Assembly: GCF_030548295.1 (NCBI RefSeq)
Contig: NZ_JAUOSB010000001.1
Span: forward strand, 186,001 to 250,000
DNA from: Wenyingzhuangia sp. 2_MG-2023
GTDB taxonomy: Bacteria; Bacteroidota; Bacteroidia; Flavobacteriales; Flavobacteriaceae
DNA: 64,000 nt
Direction: 5' to 3'
Shown here: positions 1-8,044 of the stretch, in pieces
Position numbering within the stretch: position 1 is the first letter of the stretch
Layout: every line of letters starts with the position of its first letter
Position numbers and translations under genes: made by a program
Notes under the pieces: model-generated
Told to the model about the DNA's origin: nothing
Databases searched by the model: none
What the model saw: the letters and a program-made list of their open reading frames with translations, nothing else

Positions 1-373
1 CCACGTGAGTTCCTAAAAACTCCCCATTTAACCAAACTTTAGCTGTTTGATAAACAGCACCAAATTTTAATCGGACTTGTTTTCCTTGCCAATTAGTGGG
101 TAGTTTAAAGTTTTTTTGATAATACCCTTTTCCTACATATTCTGCATATCTTTTTCTAGTGTCCCAATTCCCAGGAACTTTAAGTGTATCCCATTGTTTG
201 TAGTCTTGAGTTAACACATTGGTTTCAGCTACCTCATTAGAAGCTAAAAATTGCCAACTTCCGTTTAAAGAAATTTTCTTTTTGTAGGAATTTTCAGTTG
301 TTGATGTGTTTACATTTTTACATGATATCATCAACAAAACAGACATACTAAACAATAGAAATACCTTTTTCAT
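1..373 (-). CDS. GH2-family glycoside hydrolase lipoprotein, N-terminal part only
   Basis: The first 124 codons of a gene that runs off the left edge. It opens with a lipoprotein signal peptide ending LLMISC (lipid Cys at residue 18). The next part reads SLNGSWQF, then VPGNWD and FGAVYQTAKVWLNGEFLG, which is the sugar-binding jelly-roll domain that opens GH2 beta-galactosidase/glucuronidase-type enzymes. The second GH2 protein of the locus (3069-6110) has nearly the same FGAVY-HLAKVYLNGKYIG stretch. It starts 6 bases after the preceding gene stops, so it is the last visible member of the leftward operon that begins at 6110. The catalytic domain is outside the window, so activity cannot be judged; a surface- or periplasm-anchored exo-glycosidase is expected. 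Confidence 0.85.
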   Translation of the reverse strand, partial: MKKVFLLFSMSVLLMISCKNVNTSTTENSYKKKISLNGSWQFLASNEVAETNVLTQDYKQWDTLKVPGNWDTRKRYAEYVGKGYYQKNFKLPTNWQGKQVRLKFGAVYQTAKVWLNGEFLGTHV

Positions 374-379
374 GATTGC

Positions 380-1492
380 TTATTTTTCTTTGGTAATTTT
401 TAATGGAATTTGAATATTGAAAGAATGACGAATATTGTTTGCATCAATCGTATCTGCTGCACATAACAATGCTACAGGCTCTCCATTTTCTAGAAACACT
501 TGTGGACGTTCTAAATGATCAAACTTAGTGGTAGTACCATCTTCCCAAGTCACTGTTTTATCAGAAACTTCAAAATGTTTGGCTTTATCCCAAGTAATTC
601 CATCCATAGACTCATAGTGTACTAAAGAAAAAAGTCTCTTTTTCCCTTCAAACTTAATTCTCTTTACAATAGCTCTATATTTTCCGTCTTGATACCAGAT
701 GTATGGATCTTCTGCAGGAAAACGTTCTCCTTCAAAAACAAATATTGGATCTGGGAATTTTTTAAAAGGTCCTGTTGGAGAATCTGCAATAGCAACCATG
801 TGCACTACAGGTCCACCTGCTGGTAATTTATTCTTTTTCCCTACAGCTTTGTATACCATTAAAATTTTTCCATCTTTCATTTCACAAACCGATGGATTTG
901 ATGTCATTAAAGCATCATAAGCATTTTCATCATCATGATTTATATCTAAAACAGGTGTATCTAATCTTGTCCAAGGTCCATTAGGATTGTCTGCTACAGC
1001 CACACCAATTCTTTGATTATTTCTGTGCACCCAGTTAATTTTTGCTTTTCCTGGAACACTTACAATTTTCTTATCTCCAGTATTCCCCATGTAATACAAG
1101 TAGTACTTTCCTTTTATTATAAGAATTGTTGGGTTGTGAGTGGTAGATCCATCCCAAAACTGAGGTCCTCTATCTGCTAACGCAACATCGTGAAATGTAA
1201 AAGGTCCAAATGGAGAGGTAGCGGTTGCATGTGCAATTTCTGAGTAATTTACCCATTCCCATCCTATATTTTTTGGCCATCTTGAATAATACATATGGTA
1301 CAATCCATCTTCTCCTTTAACCAAAGTTCCTCCCCAAACACTTTTTCCTTCTTCTAAAAAAATAGAGTTTTTAGAGGCTTTTCCTAATTCAATTTTATAG
1401 TCTACAGGTTTTGCTGTAACTTTTTCTGATTTGTTTGTTTTACATGCTGTCATTAAAGACATGGCAAGTATTGCTGTGTATATAACTTTCAT
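380..1492 (-). CDS. GH43-like five-bladed propeller glycosidase, lipoprotein
   Basis: 370 residues with a lipoprotein signal (SLMTAC, Cys17), so probably anchored in the outer membrane or periplasm. Repeated blade motifs of the GH43/GH32/GH117 kind are visible: DGLYHMYYS, GKYYLYYMGNTGD, VAVADNPNGPW, IADSPTGPFKKF and EDPYIWYQDGKYRAIVKR. Acidic residues typical of such active sites occur in HNPTI, AEDPYIW and HLERPQVF. I do not recognise an exact CAZy family. It is the third gene of the leftward operon, 10 bases after a sulfatase, and has the size of a single propeller domain. Likely an exo-acting enzyme releasing a terminal sugar from a sulfated oligosaccharide (inference). Confidence 0.7.
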   Translation of the reverse strand: MKVIYTAILAMSLMTACKTNKSEKVTAKPVDYKIELGKASKNSIFLEEGKSVWGGTLVKGEDGLYHMYYSRWPKNIGWEWVNYSEIAHATATSPFGPFTFHDVALADRGPQFWDGSTTHNPTILIIKGKYYLYYMGNTGDKKIVSVPGKAKINWVHRNNQRIGVAVADNPNGPWTRLDTPVLDINHDDENAYDALMTSNPSVCEMKDGKILMVYKAVGKKNKLPAGGPVVHMVAIADSPTGPFKKFPDPIFVFEGERFPAEDPYIWYQDGKYRAIVKRIKFEGKKRLFSLVHYESMDGITWDKAKHFEVSDKTVTWEDGTTTKFDHLERPQVFLENGEPVALLCAADTIDANNIRHSFNIQIPLKITKEK

Positions 1493-1502
1493 CTATTTTA
1501 GT

Positions 1503-3065
1503 TTATTTGTTTTGAGGTACATCGTAAGTAGCTCTTAACTTTATGATTGCTTTTTTTAATTTTTTAATTTCTTTTTGATACGCTTTGTTGTGGTATTCAT
1601 TTTTCATTTCATTAGGATCTTTTCTTAAATCAAAAAACTCCCATTGATCTATTTTGTAAAAATGAATCAGCTTAAAATCTTTAGAAACCACACCTTCGTG
1701 TTTCTGAATACTGTGTCCTCTTGGGTATTCGTAATAATGATAATACAAGTTTTCTCTATCTTGTTTGAATCGTTTTCCTTGCATCAAAGGTTTTAAACTA
1801 ACTCCTTGTATATCTTTTGGAATTTCTGTTTTTGCAAAATCTAAAATGGTTGGCGTATAATCTATATTCTGTACCAAATTTTGAGACACTTGATTGGCTG
1901 GAATTTCACTTGGACAATAGGCAATAAATGGAGTTCTAAAAGCTTCCTCGTACATAAAACGCTTGTCGTACCAACCGTGCTCTCCCAAAAACAATCCTTG
2001 ATCTGATGCATAAATAATTAAAGTATCGTCTTCTAAATTATTTGCTTTTAAATAATCTAACAACCTACCCACATTATCATCTACCGATTTTACACAGGCT
2101 AAATAATTTTTCATGGTACGTTGGTATTTCCATCTCATTAAATCTGCTCCTGCTAAGTTTGCTTTTTTAAAGGCTTCGTTTTCTGCATTAAAAGTAGCAT
2201 CCATCATTGCTTTTTCTTCAGGGCTTAATCTACCATAAGCTCTTTTCCACAAAGAACAATATTCATCTAAGTATCTGTCTTCTTTTTCTTTTTTAGGAGT
2301 CCATAACTGACAGTACCATCCTAAAGGCATTTCTGCCAATGTCATGTCTGTTTCCTTAGCAGCAGCACTTCTATTTTTATAAGTATCTAAAAGATTGCTA
2401 GGCTCTGGAATTTTTACATCCTTGAACGTATTTAAATATTTTACAGGTGGCAACCAATTGGCATGTGGTGCTTTGTTCCCCACAATCATCATAAATGGTT
2501 TTTGAGTATTTCTTCCTTTTTCTAACCACTGGATGGCTTTGTTGGTAATTACATCTGTTACATAGCCATCGGTTTTGTAAACTCCTTTTGAGTTCTTAAA
2601 ATCGGAATGATAATAATCTCCTTGCCCAATTAACACATCCCAATAAGAAAAACCTACCGGTTCTGTTTTTAAGTGCCATTTTCCTACAATAGCGGTTTCG
2701 TATCCTGCTTTTTGTAATAGTTTTGGCAAGGTTTGTTGATGACCATTGAACTTGGTGGCCAAATCTATCACTCCGTTTTTGTGACTGTGTTTTCCTGTTA
2801 AAATGGTAGCTCTTGATGGAGCACAAATGGAATTCCCGACATAACTTCTGTCAAATCGGATTCCTCCGTTGGCCAATCTATCAATATTTGGGGTAGGTGC
2901 TATGTTTGCAAATCTATCTTTATACGCACTAATTGCTTGATAAGCGTGATCATCAGAAAGAATTAAAATCACATTCTTTTGAGCCCATGTTTTTGTCATT
3001 CCAAAAACAAAAATCAAAAAAGAAAGCACATAGAATTTAGGATTCTTTTGAAACATACTTTTCAT
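1503..3065 (-). CDS. Secreted S1-type sulfatase
   Basis: 520 residues with a signal peptide ending near TWAQ. The sulfatase signature SICAPSRATILTG puts the formylglycine cysteine at residue 81, and SDDH at 37-40 supplies the usual paired metal-binding aspartates. GKWHL and the later SDQGLFLGEHGWYDKRF are further S1 metal and substrate-pocket motifs. Length is normal for the family. It needs maturation of Cys81 to formylglycine by an enzyme that is not in this window. It follows the GH2 gene by only 3 bases and precedes the GH43-like gene by 10, so the three are expressed together. It removes a sulfate ester from the glycan; the sulfate position cannot be read from the sequence, and I did not assign an S1 subfamily. 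Confidence 0.92.
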   Translation of the reverse strand: MKSMFQKNPKFYVLSFLIFVFGMTKTWAQKNVILILSDDHAYQAISAYKDRFANIAPTPNIDRLANGGIRFDRSYVGNSICAPSRATILTGKHSHKNGVIDLATKFNGHQQTLPKLLQKAGYETAIVGKWHLKTEPVGFSYWDVLIGQGDYYHSDFKNSKGVYKTDGYVTDVITNKAIQWLEKGRNTQKPFMMIVGNKAPHANWLPPVKYLNTFKDVKIPEPSNLLDTYKNRSAAAKETDMTLAEMPLGWYCQLWTPKKEKEDRYLDEYCSLWKRAYGRLSPEEKAMMDATFNAENEAFKKANLAGADLMRWKYQRTMKNYLACVKSVDDNVGRLLDYLKANNLEDDTLIIYASDQGLFLGEHGWYDKRFMYEEAFRTPFIAYCPSEIPANQVSQNLVQNIDYTPTILDFAKTEIPKDIQGVSLKPLMQGKRFKQDRENLYYHYYEYPRGHSIQKHEGVVSKDFKLIHFYKIDQWEFFDLRKDPNEMKNEYHNKAYQKEIKKLKKAIIKLRATYDVPQNK

Positions 3066-3068
3066 TTT

Positions 3069-6000
3069 TTATGGATTTACAGTTTGTACAGGAGACCAGC
3101 TACTGCTTTTTCCTTTTACTATTCTTTTGATTTTAAAATATAAAGGTTTGGTAATAGGATTATTGACATCAACAGTCATCATTCCTCTAACATTGGTGGT
3201 AAATGTTTCTGATAAATTGTTTTTATCAAACCCATAAACTACGGTATACACCTCGTCTTCAAAATCACTCGCGTATCCTATCACTAATTTTTTATCATCT
3301 ATAAAAGATTCCCACACCACAGGTGGTAATTTGCTGTTAATTAACTCTATAGAAATTTCTTTAGAAAGTGTACTTTTTCCTTTAGTATTAAGAGCTATTA
3401 AAGCGATTGTATAACTGTTTTTAGACAAATTTTCTACATCTATAAAGTTTGAAATAGTAGGCTCCGTAAATTGATACGCCCCTCCGTTAACTTTGTAAGC
3501 TACTTTGTATTCTTTTACGCCGACAGCCTTTGTAAAATATACTCTTGCATTATTTTGTCCTGCAATTACATTGTCTATACTAGGAGCATTAGGCACTGTA
3601 AAAAAGATTTCTTTTTTTCCTCTTTCGTACCCTAAAGGATTGATCACTTTTACTTTTAACTGGTAGGCATCTAAATGCTTTTTTATACGCAAACATCCTT
3701 TCCAAGTAGCACCTATTTCTATAGTAGGTAGTTTTATTTTTTGCTCGTACAACACCTCTCCTTTTTTATTGGTAAAAGTTGCCACCAACTGATAATTGCT
3801 GATTTGATAACTTGGATAATCCGAAGCTTCTTTAGAAGTAATTTCTACTGCAATTGATTTTTTAGAACGATCAATATCTTCTACTTTTAATATTTTTATA
3901 GGACTATTTTCTTTTTGAAAACGATCAAACAAACGTCTTTTTTGTCCCCATACATTTACCACTCCCCAAACTCTATTTTCTTCGGCAGAAGTACCTGCAT
4001 ATCCACTTCGATAATCGTTAAACGTCCACATAGATGAACCGATAACAAACTGATTCTTTCCTCTAAAATGCTGATTCCATTCTGATACAATTGGTTTGTC
4101 TCCGTCTAAAGAAGCTGTTGGATACGGATCAAAACCATACTCTGAAATAAAAACGGGTTTGTTTGGCCATTTTGTTCTTAATGTATTTAATATTTCTTGA
4201 GGTTCTCCTTGCCAACGATACATGTTGTGCATAATTACATCTACATGTGTATTAGGGTCTGTAGTTCTTGTATAGGCTTTCTTTTGTCCTGAATTACTTA
4301 CGCAAGTTACCAGTCTATGCTCATCTAATTCTGTACGAACATAGTCCATCATTTTTTTTGCATAATCATAATGATCCGACAATTCATTCCCTACACTCCA
4401 ACCAATAATACTTGGATGATTGTTGTCTCTTTCCATCATTTCCTTTAACCAAGATTTGACTAATGGATATTCTGGAGCTGTAAATTCAGGATTTGTTAAA
4501 TCACGAACGTTTACTTCTTCAAACAACAAAATTCCTTTTCTATCGCATAATTTAATCAACTCCTCATTTTGCGTTCCGTGCATGATACGCATAAAATTGG
4601 CTCCCGATTCTTTCATTAAATCTACATCGCGTTCTAAAATTTCTATGGGTTCTGAAGATCCGTAATAACGATTTTCACTAACTCTATTAAACCCTCCTGT
4701 TCTTATAGGTTCTCCGTTTAAAAGTAATTGCGAGTCTGTTACTTCAATTTTTCTAATTCCAAAATCGTTTACTTTAGCATCTAACTCCGATTTATTTTCT
4801 GTAATAGTAGTTTGTAACGTGTATAAAGTAGGATTGTCAAAATGCCATAAATTTACATCTTTAGATTTTAAGCTAGCCGTTAACATAATAGTTTTACTAC
4901 TATTAGGAGCTATTTCTACTTCTTTTTCTGTTAACTTTAAACTTCTAATTTCTTTAATTTTAGACAATACATTTACTTTTCTAACACTGTTAGAATTGTT
5001 TTCTATCTTAATTTTTAAACTTACTGCTGCTGTTCCATTTTCTAAATTTGGTTCTGCGTGTATGTATTGATTTTGTATGCGAACGTTTTTTTGTTTTTTA
5101 AGCTGAACTCCTCTAATAATTCCACCCCAATTCCAAGTAGCTCCAACAATAAAAGCATTGTTTACTTCTACAGCAATTACGTTTTTTTCTCCAAACTTTA
5201 CATCATTAGTAACATCAAACTCAAAAGGAGTTAATCCACCTTGATGTTTTCCGATGTATTTTCCGTTTAAGTACACCTTAGCCAAATGATAAACAGCACC
5301 AAATTGAATTCGGATTTTTTCATCATTTTTTGAGGACCAATTAGAGGGTACATCAAACGATTTACGATACCATCCTATTCCTGTATAATTAGAATAAGAA
5401 TTGATCATTCCCCAATGCCCCGGTACTTTTAAATTGTGCCAATCAGTATCATTAAAAGAAGGTAAATAAATCTGCTTAGGCATTTTTTTAGCTTTTGTGT
5501 AAGAAGCTTCCGAAATAGGCTTTAACATGACTGCATCTGCAGCAACTTGTCCGTCTGTAATTGCCGTAATTTCTATATAATTATCATCTTTTTTATCAAA
5601 CTGATAAATCCCCACGCTAATCCATTCTCCACAAAAAACACGCTGACTAACATACTTTGTAGTTATTTCTCCTGCATGTTTTATATTGCACTGAGAGGTT
5701 AAGTGACTAGAAAAAGGATATCTTACAAAGGCTTCATAATAACCAGATTTTTCTAGGTTTGGACGAAAACGCACATAATTGTCTTTACTTTCTCCTTTTA
5801 CAAAGTTTCTAGCTAAATAATCATCCTTATAAAAACTAGTTTCTCTTGCTCCTTGTTTTTTAGATTTCCAGTTCCCTTTTACTCCAACCTTTTCTGTATC
5901 TGAATTGTCTATAATTATATCAGCAGCAGTAGCTTTTACATTTAGATAATTGTATCCTTGACCAGAAATGGTATTAAATTTCCAAGTTCCGTTTAAAGAA

Positions 6001-6110
6001 ACTACATCCTCTTCTTTATGTTGAGCTGATAGTTGTAACACTCCTAAAAACAGAAGAACTACGGTACATATTCTTAAGACACTCACTGTTGGAATTAATT
6101 TAAATCTCAT
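3069..6110 (-). CDS. GH2 glycosidase with golvesin-like domain inserted in its N-terminal jelly roll
   Basis: 1013 residues with a signal peptide ending LQLSAQ. The GH2 order is visible: sugar-binding domain (SLNGTWKF near 40, then DTDWHNLKVPGHWG at 221-234), Ig-like domain (about 340-450), TIM barrel with acid/base Glu576 (SVGNELSD) and nucleophile Glu657 (FISEYGFD). After that come about 250 residues that look like Ig/Fn3 beta-sandwich domains. Residues about 64-198 interrupt the sugar-binding domain with what looks like a golvesin/xanthan-lyase-type beta sandwich (IIIDNSD, YYEAFVRYP, VAADAVML). That makes the protein longer than simple GH2 galactosidases. First gene of the operon, with a LacI-type operator upstream at 6247-6263. 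Probably a beta-galactosidase-like exo-enzyme acting after desulfation. Confidence 0.88.
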   Translation of the reverse strand: MRFKLIPTVSVLRICTVVLLFLGVLQLSAQHKEEDVVSLNGTWKFNTISGQGYNYLNVKATAADIIIDNSDTEKVGVKGNWKSKKQGARETSFYKDDYLARNFVKGESKDNYVRFRPNLEKSGYYEAFVRYPFSSHLTSQCNIKHAGEITTKYVSQRVFCGEWISVGIYQFDKKDDNYIEITAITDGQVAADAVMLKPISEASYTKAKKMPKQIYLPSFNDTDWHNLKVPGHWGMINSYSNYTGIGWYRKSFDVPSNWSSKNDEKIRIQFGAVYHLAKVYLNGKYIGKHQGGLTPFEFDVTNDVKFGEKNVIAVEVNNAFIVGATWNWGGIIRGVQLKKQKNVRIQNQYIHAEPNLENGTAAVSLKIKIENNSNSVRKVNVLSKIKEIRSLKLTEKEVEIAPNSSKTIMLTASLKSKDVNLWHFDNPTLYTLQTTITENKSELDAKVNDFGIRKIEVTDSQLLLNGEPIRTGGFNRVSENRYYGSSEPIEILERDVDLMKESGANFMRIMHGTQNEELIKLCDRKGILLFEEVNVRDLTNPEFTAPEYPLVKSWLKEMMERDNNHPSIIGWSVGNELSDHYDYAKKMMDYVRTELDEHRLVTCVSNSGQKKAYTRTTDPNTHVDVIMHNMYRWQGEPQEILNTLRTKWPNKPVFISEYGFDPYPTASLDGDKPIVSEWNQHFRGKNQFVIGSSMWTFNDYRSGYAGTSAEENRVWGVVNVWGQKRRLFDRFQKENSPIKILKVEDIDRSKKSIAVEITSKEASDYPSYQISNYQLVATFTNKKGEVLYEQKIKLPTIEIGATWKGCLRIKKHLDAYQLKVKVINPLGYERGKKEIFFTVPNAPSIDNVIAGQNNARVYFTKAVGVKEYKVAYKVNGGAYQFTEPTISNFIDVENLSKNSYTIALIALNTKGKSTLSKEISIELINSKLPPVVWESFIDDKKLVIGYASDFEDEVYTVVYGFDKNNLSETFTTNVRGMMTVDVNNPITKPLYFKIKRIVKGKSSSWSPVQTVNP

Positions 6111-6243
6111 GTTTTTTCATTAAAATTGAATGTTATTTTATCTTAAAAAGAAGTCTTTCTTTTTCTAAGTACATTAAAGATACTACTCCCTTAACAATCC
6201 TTGTTTAAATTTGAGATTTTAGCATTAAAAAACCCTTTTTTTT

Positions 6244-6263
6244 CAACGGAAACGTTATCGAAA
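6244..6263 (-). promoter_or_regulatory. LacI-type operator upstream of the GH2/sulfatase operon
   Basis: CGGAAACGTTATCGAAA at 6247-6263 is the reverse complement of 17 of 20 bases of the operator at 25056-25075, beside the LacI-type regulator gene. It lies about 140 bases upstream of the start at 6110 and after the terminator of the preceding gene. The CGNAAACGTTNNCG core is typical of LacI-family sites. This predicts control of the 6110-to-1 operon by the regulator at 25142-26152. Confidence 0.7.
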
Positions 6264-6304
6264 ATCATAGCTTTAAACAAACTGTAATCTACAGAAAAGC
6301 ACAT

Positions 6305-6338
6305 AAAAAAACCTGCAACTTAGATTGCAGGTTTTTTT
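6305..6338 (-). terminator. Rho-independent terminator
   Basis: Seven-base-pair stem (CCTGCAA / TTGCAGG) with a 6-base loop, flanked by A7 and T7, so it can work on either strand. It lies just past the stop of the sulfatase at 6356 and separates that operon from the one beginning at 6110. Confidence 0.85.
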
Positions 6339-6355
6339 AGAGGTTTTTATGTTAC

Positions 6356-8038
6356 TTATTTTTTATTCTTCTTTTTCTGCTGTGCTCTTTTTTTTGCTTT
6401 TAACTCTTCAAACTTCTGCTTTTTAATTGCTTCTTGTTTTTCAACTTGCTTTTTTTGCTGAGTTGTTAAAGGTCCGTGCTGGGCTGTTTTAAAAGTATTG
6501 AACTGAGGTAAAACCCTCATCAACATTTGTTTTTCTTTATATGCAACTTCAGAAAGTTTTTTTTCATCTTTAATTTTAGGAAAAGAAATCAAATCTGATG
6601 GTGTTTCACTTACATCGTACCATTTATTGTATCCATCCTTTAATAAACTTTTACTTCTTATAATTTGTAAACCATCTTTGTACCCATAAATCCAATCACG
6701 ATGTTCTTTTTGTTTAGTGGTTAAAAAAGGCCACAAACTAACTCCGTTAATTTCGTAATCTTTAGGAATATTGACATTTGTTATTTCTGCTATGGTAGGC
6801 AATACATCTGCCAAGTTTACCAATACATCTTGCTCTCCTTTTTTGGTCAACCCTAAACCTGGAGCATACACAATAAAAGGTACGTGTGTTCCTTTTTGAG
6901 ACTCTGCGCTGTTTTTACCATAACCACTTGTACCATTGTCCGCACAAAAAATTACAATCGTATTTTTGTCAATTTTTAAATCTTTTAATTTTTGCAAATA
7001 TAAAGACATTTGATAATCTAAATAATTTAGGTGATTGTGAATTCCTGGTTCTGTAACCGTTCCATGTGTATTGTACACTCCTTTATCTCCTGTTACATTT
7101 GGTGCCGTTCTTTTGTATTTTCCGTTTTTCCATTCTATTTTTGGAGTTCCTGGCCATTTGGTATGTGTTTGTGGATTGAAAAAATCAAATGCATCGTGTC
7201 CTAAATGAGTGGTATGGTACACAAAGAAAGGTTTCTTTTCTTTAGTTTTTCGTTCCATAAAATCGAAAATAAAATCCAATTCCACATCAGGTCCGTAAGT
7301 ATTTAAACCATATTCTTTTTTAGCCTCTTTGGTGTTTGGCCACCACTCAAATGTTTTTTTAGAAGATGGGTGATTCATTAACATTACATGAGGTTTCCAA
7401 TACCAACCCGACTGTGGATAAGTAGTTGCTTTTTCTCCTGTATCATTGTTAATCACTTGTTTTTTACCGTCTACTTTTTTTAGCTCAACCTGAAAATCTG
7501 TGTAAGGGTTCTCTCCTCCTTGAGAAGATTCTCCTGGAGTAAATACACCTTCATCAAACCCATATTTATCTAAATTCGGATTACGCATTTGTGTTTTTCC
7601 TGCCCACATAGTTGCATATCCTCCTTTTTGAGCAACCGTTCCTATATTTAAAGGGGAGCTTGCGTAAAACGGATACGTTGCTATTTTTCCATTTTCATCT
7701 GTATACTTTCCTGTGGTTTTGTTACCCCACCACTTGTGTAAATGTGCATAACGTCCTGTCATCATCATAGCTCTACTAGGAGAACATACTACTGCTGCCC
7801 ATGCTGTTTTTACATACAATCCATCATTGGCTATTTTATCTAACACAGGTGTATTAGCTCTGTAGTTCATATCTTGTGTATTTCCGCCTGTAGGCGGACT
7901 CCAAGTATCTGATTTATACAAAGGCATTTCACGAGCACTAATATCATCGGCTAAAACAACAATAACATTAGGCTTTTGTTTGTTTTGAGCTACCATTAAG
8001 TTGGCAATCATCAATAATAAAACACTTATTTTTTTCAT
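6356..8038 (-). CDS. Secreted S1-type sulfatase with a lysine-rich C-terminal tail
   Basis: 560 residues. Signal peptide MKKISVLLLMIANLMVAQ. Formylglycine Cys85 lies in VVCSPSRAMMMTGRY, and ADDIS at 30-34 carries the metal aspartates. FCADNGTSGYGK and GTHVPFIVY are further S1 motifs. The last ~40 residues are a strongly basic, probably helical tail rich in Lys, Gln and Glu, not part of the sulfatase fold; it could bind an anionic polymer or the cell surface (inference). It follows the sulfatase at 8045 by 6 bases and is followed by a clear terminator, so the two form a two-sulfatase operon. Substrate position is unknown. Confidence 0.92.
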   Translation of the reverse strand: MKKISVLLLMIANLMVAQNKQKPNVIVVLADDISAREMPLYKSDTWSPPTGGNTQDMNYRANTPVLDKIANDGLYVKTAWAAVVCSPSRAMMMTGRYAHLHKWWGNKTTGKYTDENGKIATYPFYASSPLNIGTVAQKGGYATMWAGKTQMRNPNLDKYGFDEGVFTPGESSQGGENPYTDFQVELKKVDGKKQVINNDTGEKATTYPQSGWYWKPHVMLMNHPSSKKTFEWWPNTKEAKKEYGLNTYGPDVELDFIFDFMERKTKEKKPFFVYHTTHLGHDAFDFFNPQTHTKWPGTPKIEWKNGKYKRTAPNVTGDKGVYNTHGTVTEPGIHNHLNYLDYQMSLYLQKLKDLKIDKNTIVIFCADNGTSGYGKNSAESQKGTHVPFIVYAPGLGLTKKGEQDVLVNLADVLPTIAEITNVNIPKDYEINGVSLWPFLTTKQKEHRDWIYGYKDGLQIIRSKSLLKDGYNKWYDVSETPSDLISFPKIKDEKKLSEVAYKEKQMLMRVLPQFNTFKTAQHGPLTTQQKKQVEKQEAIKKQKFEELKAKKRAQQKKKNKK

Positions 8039-8044
8039 CTTATT

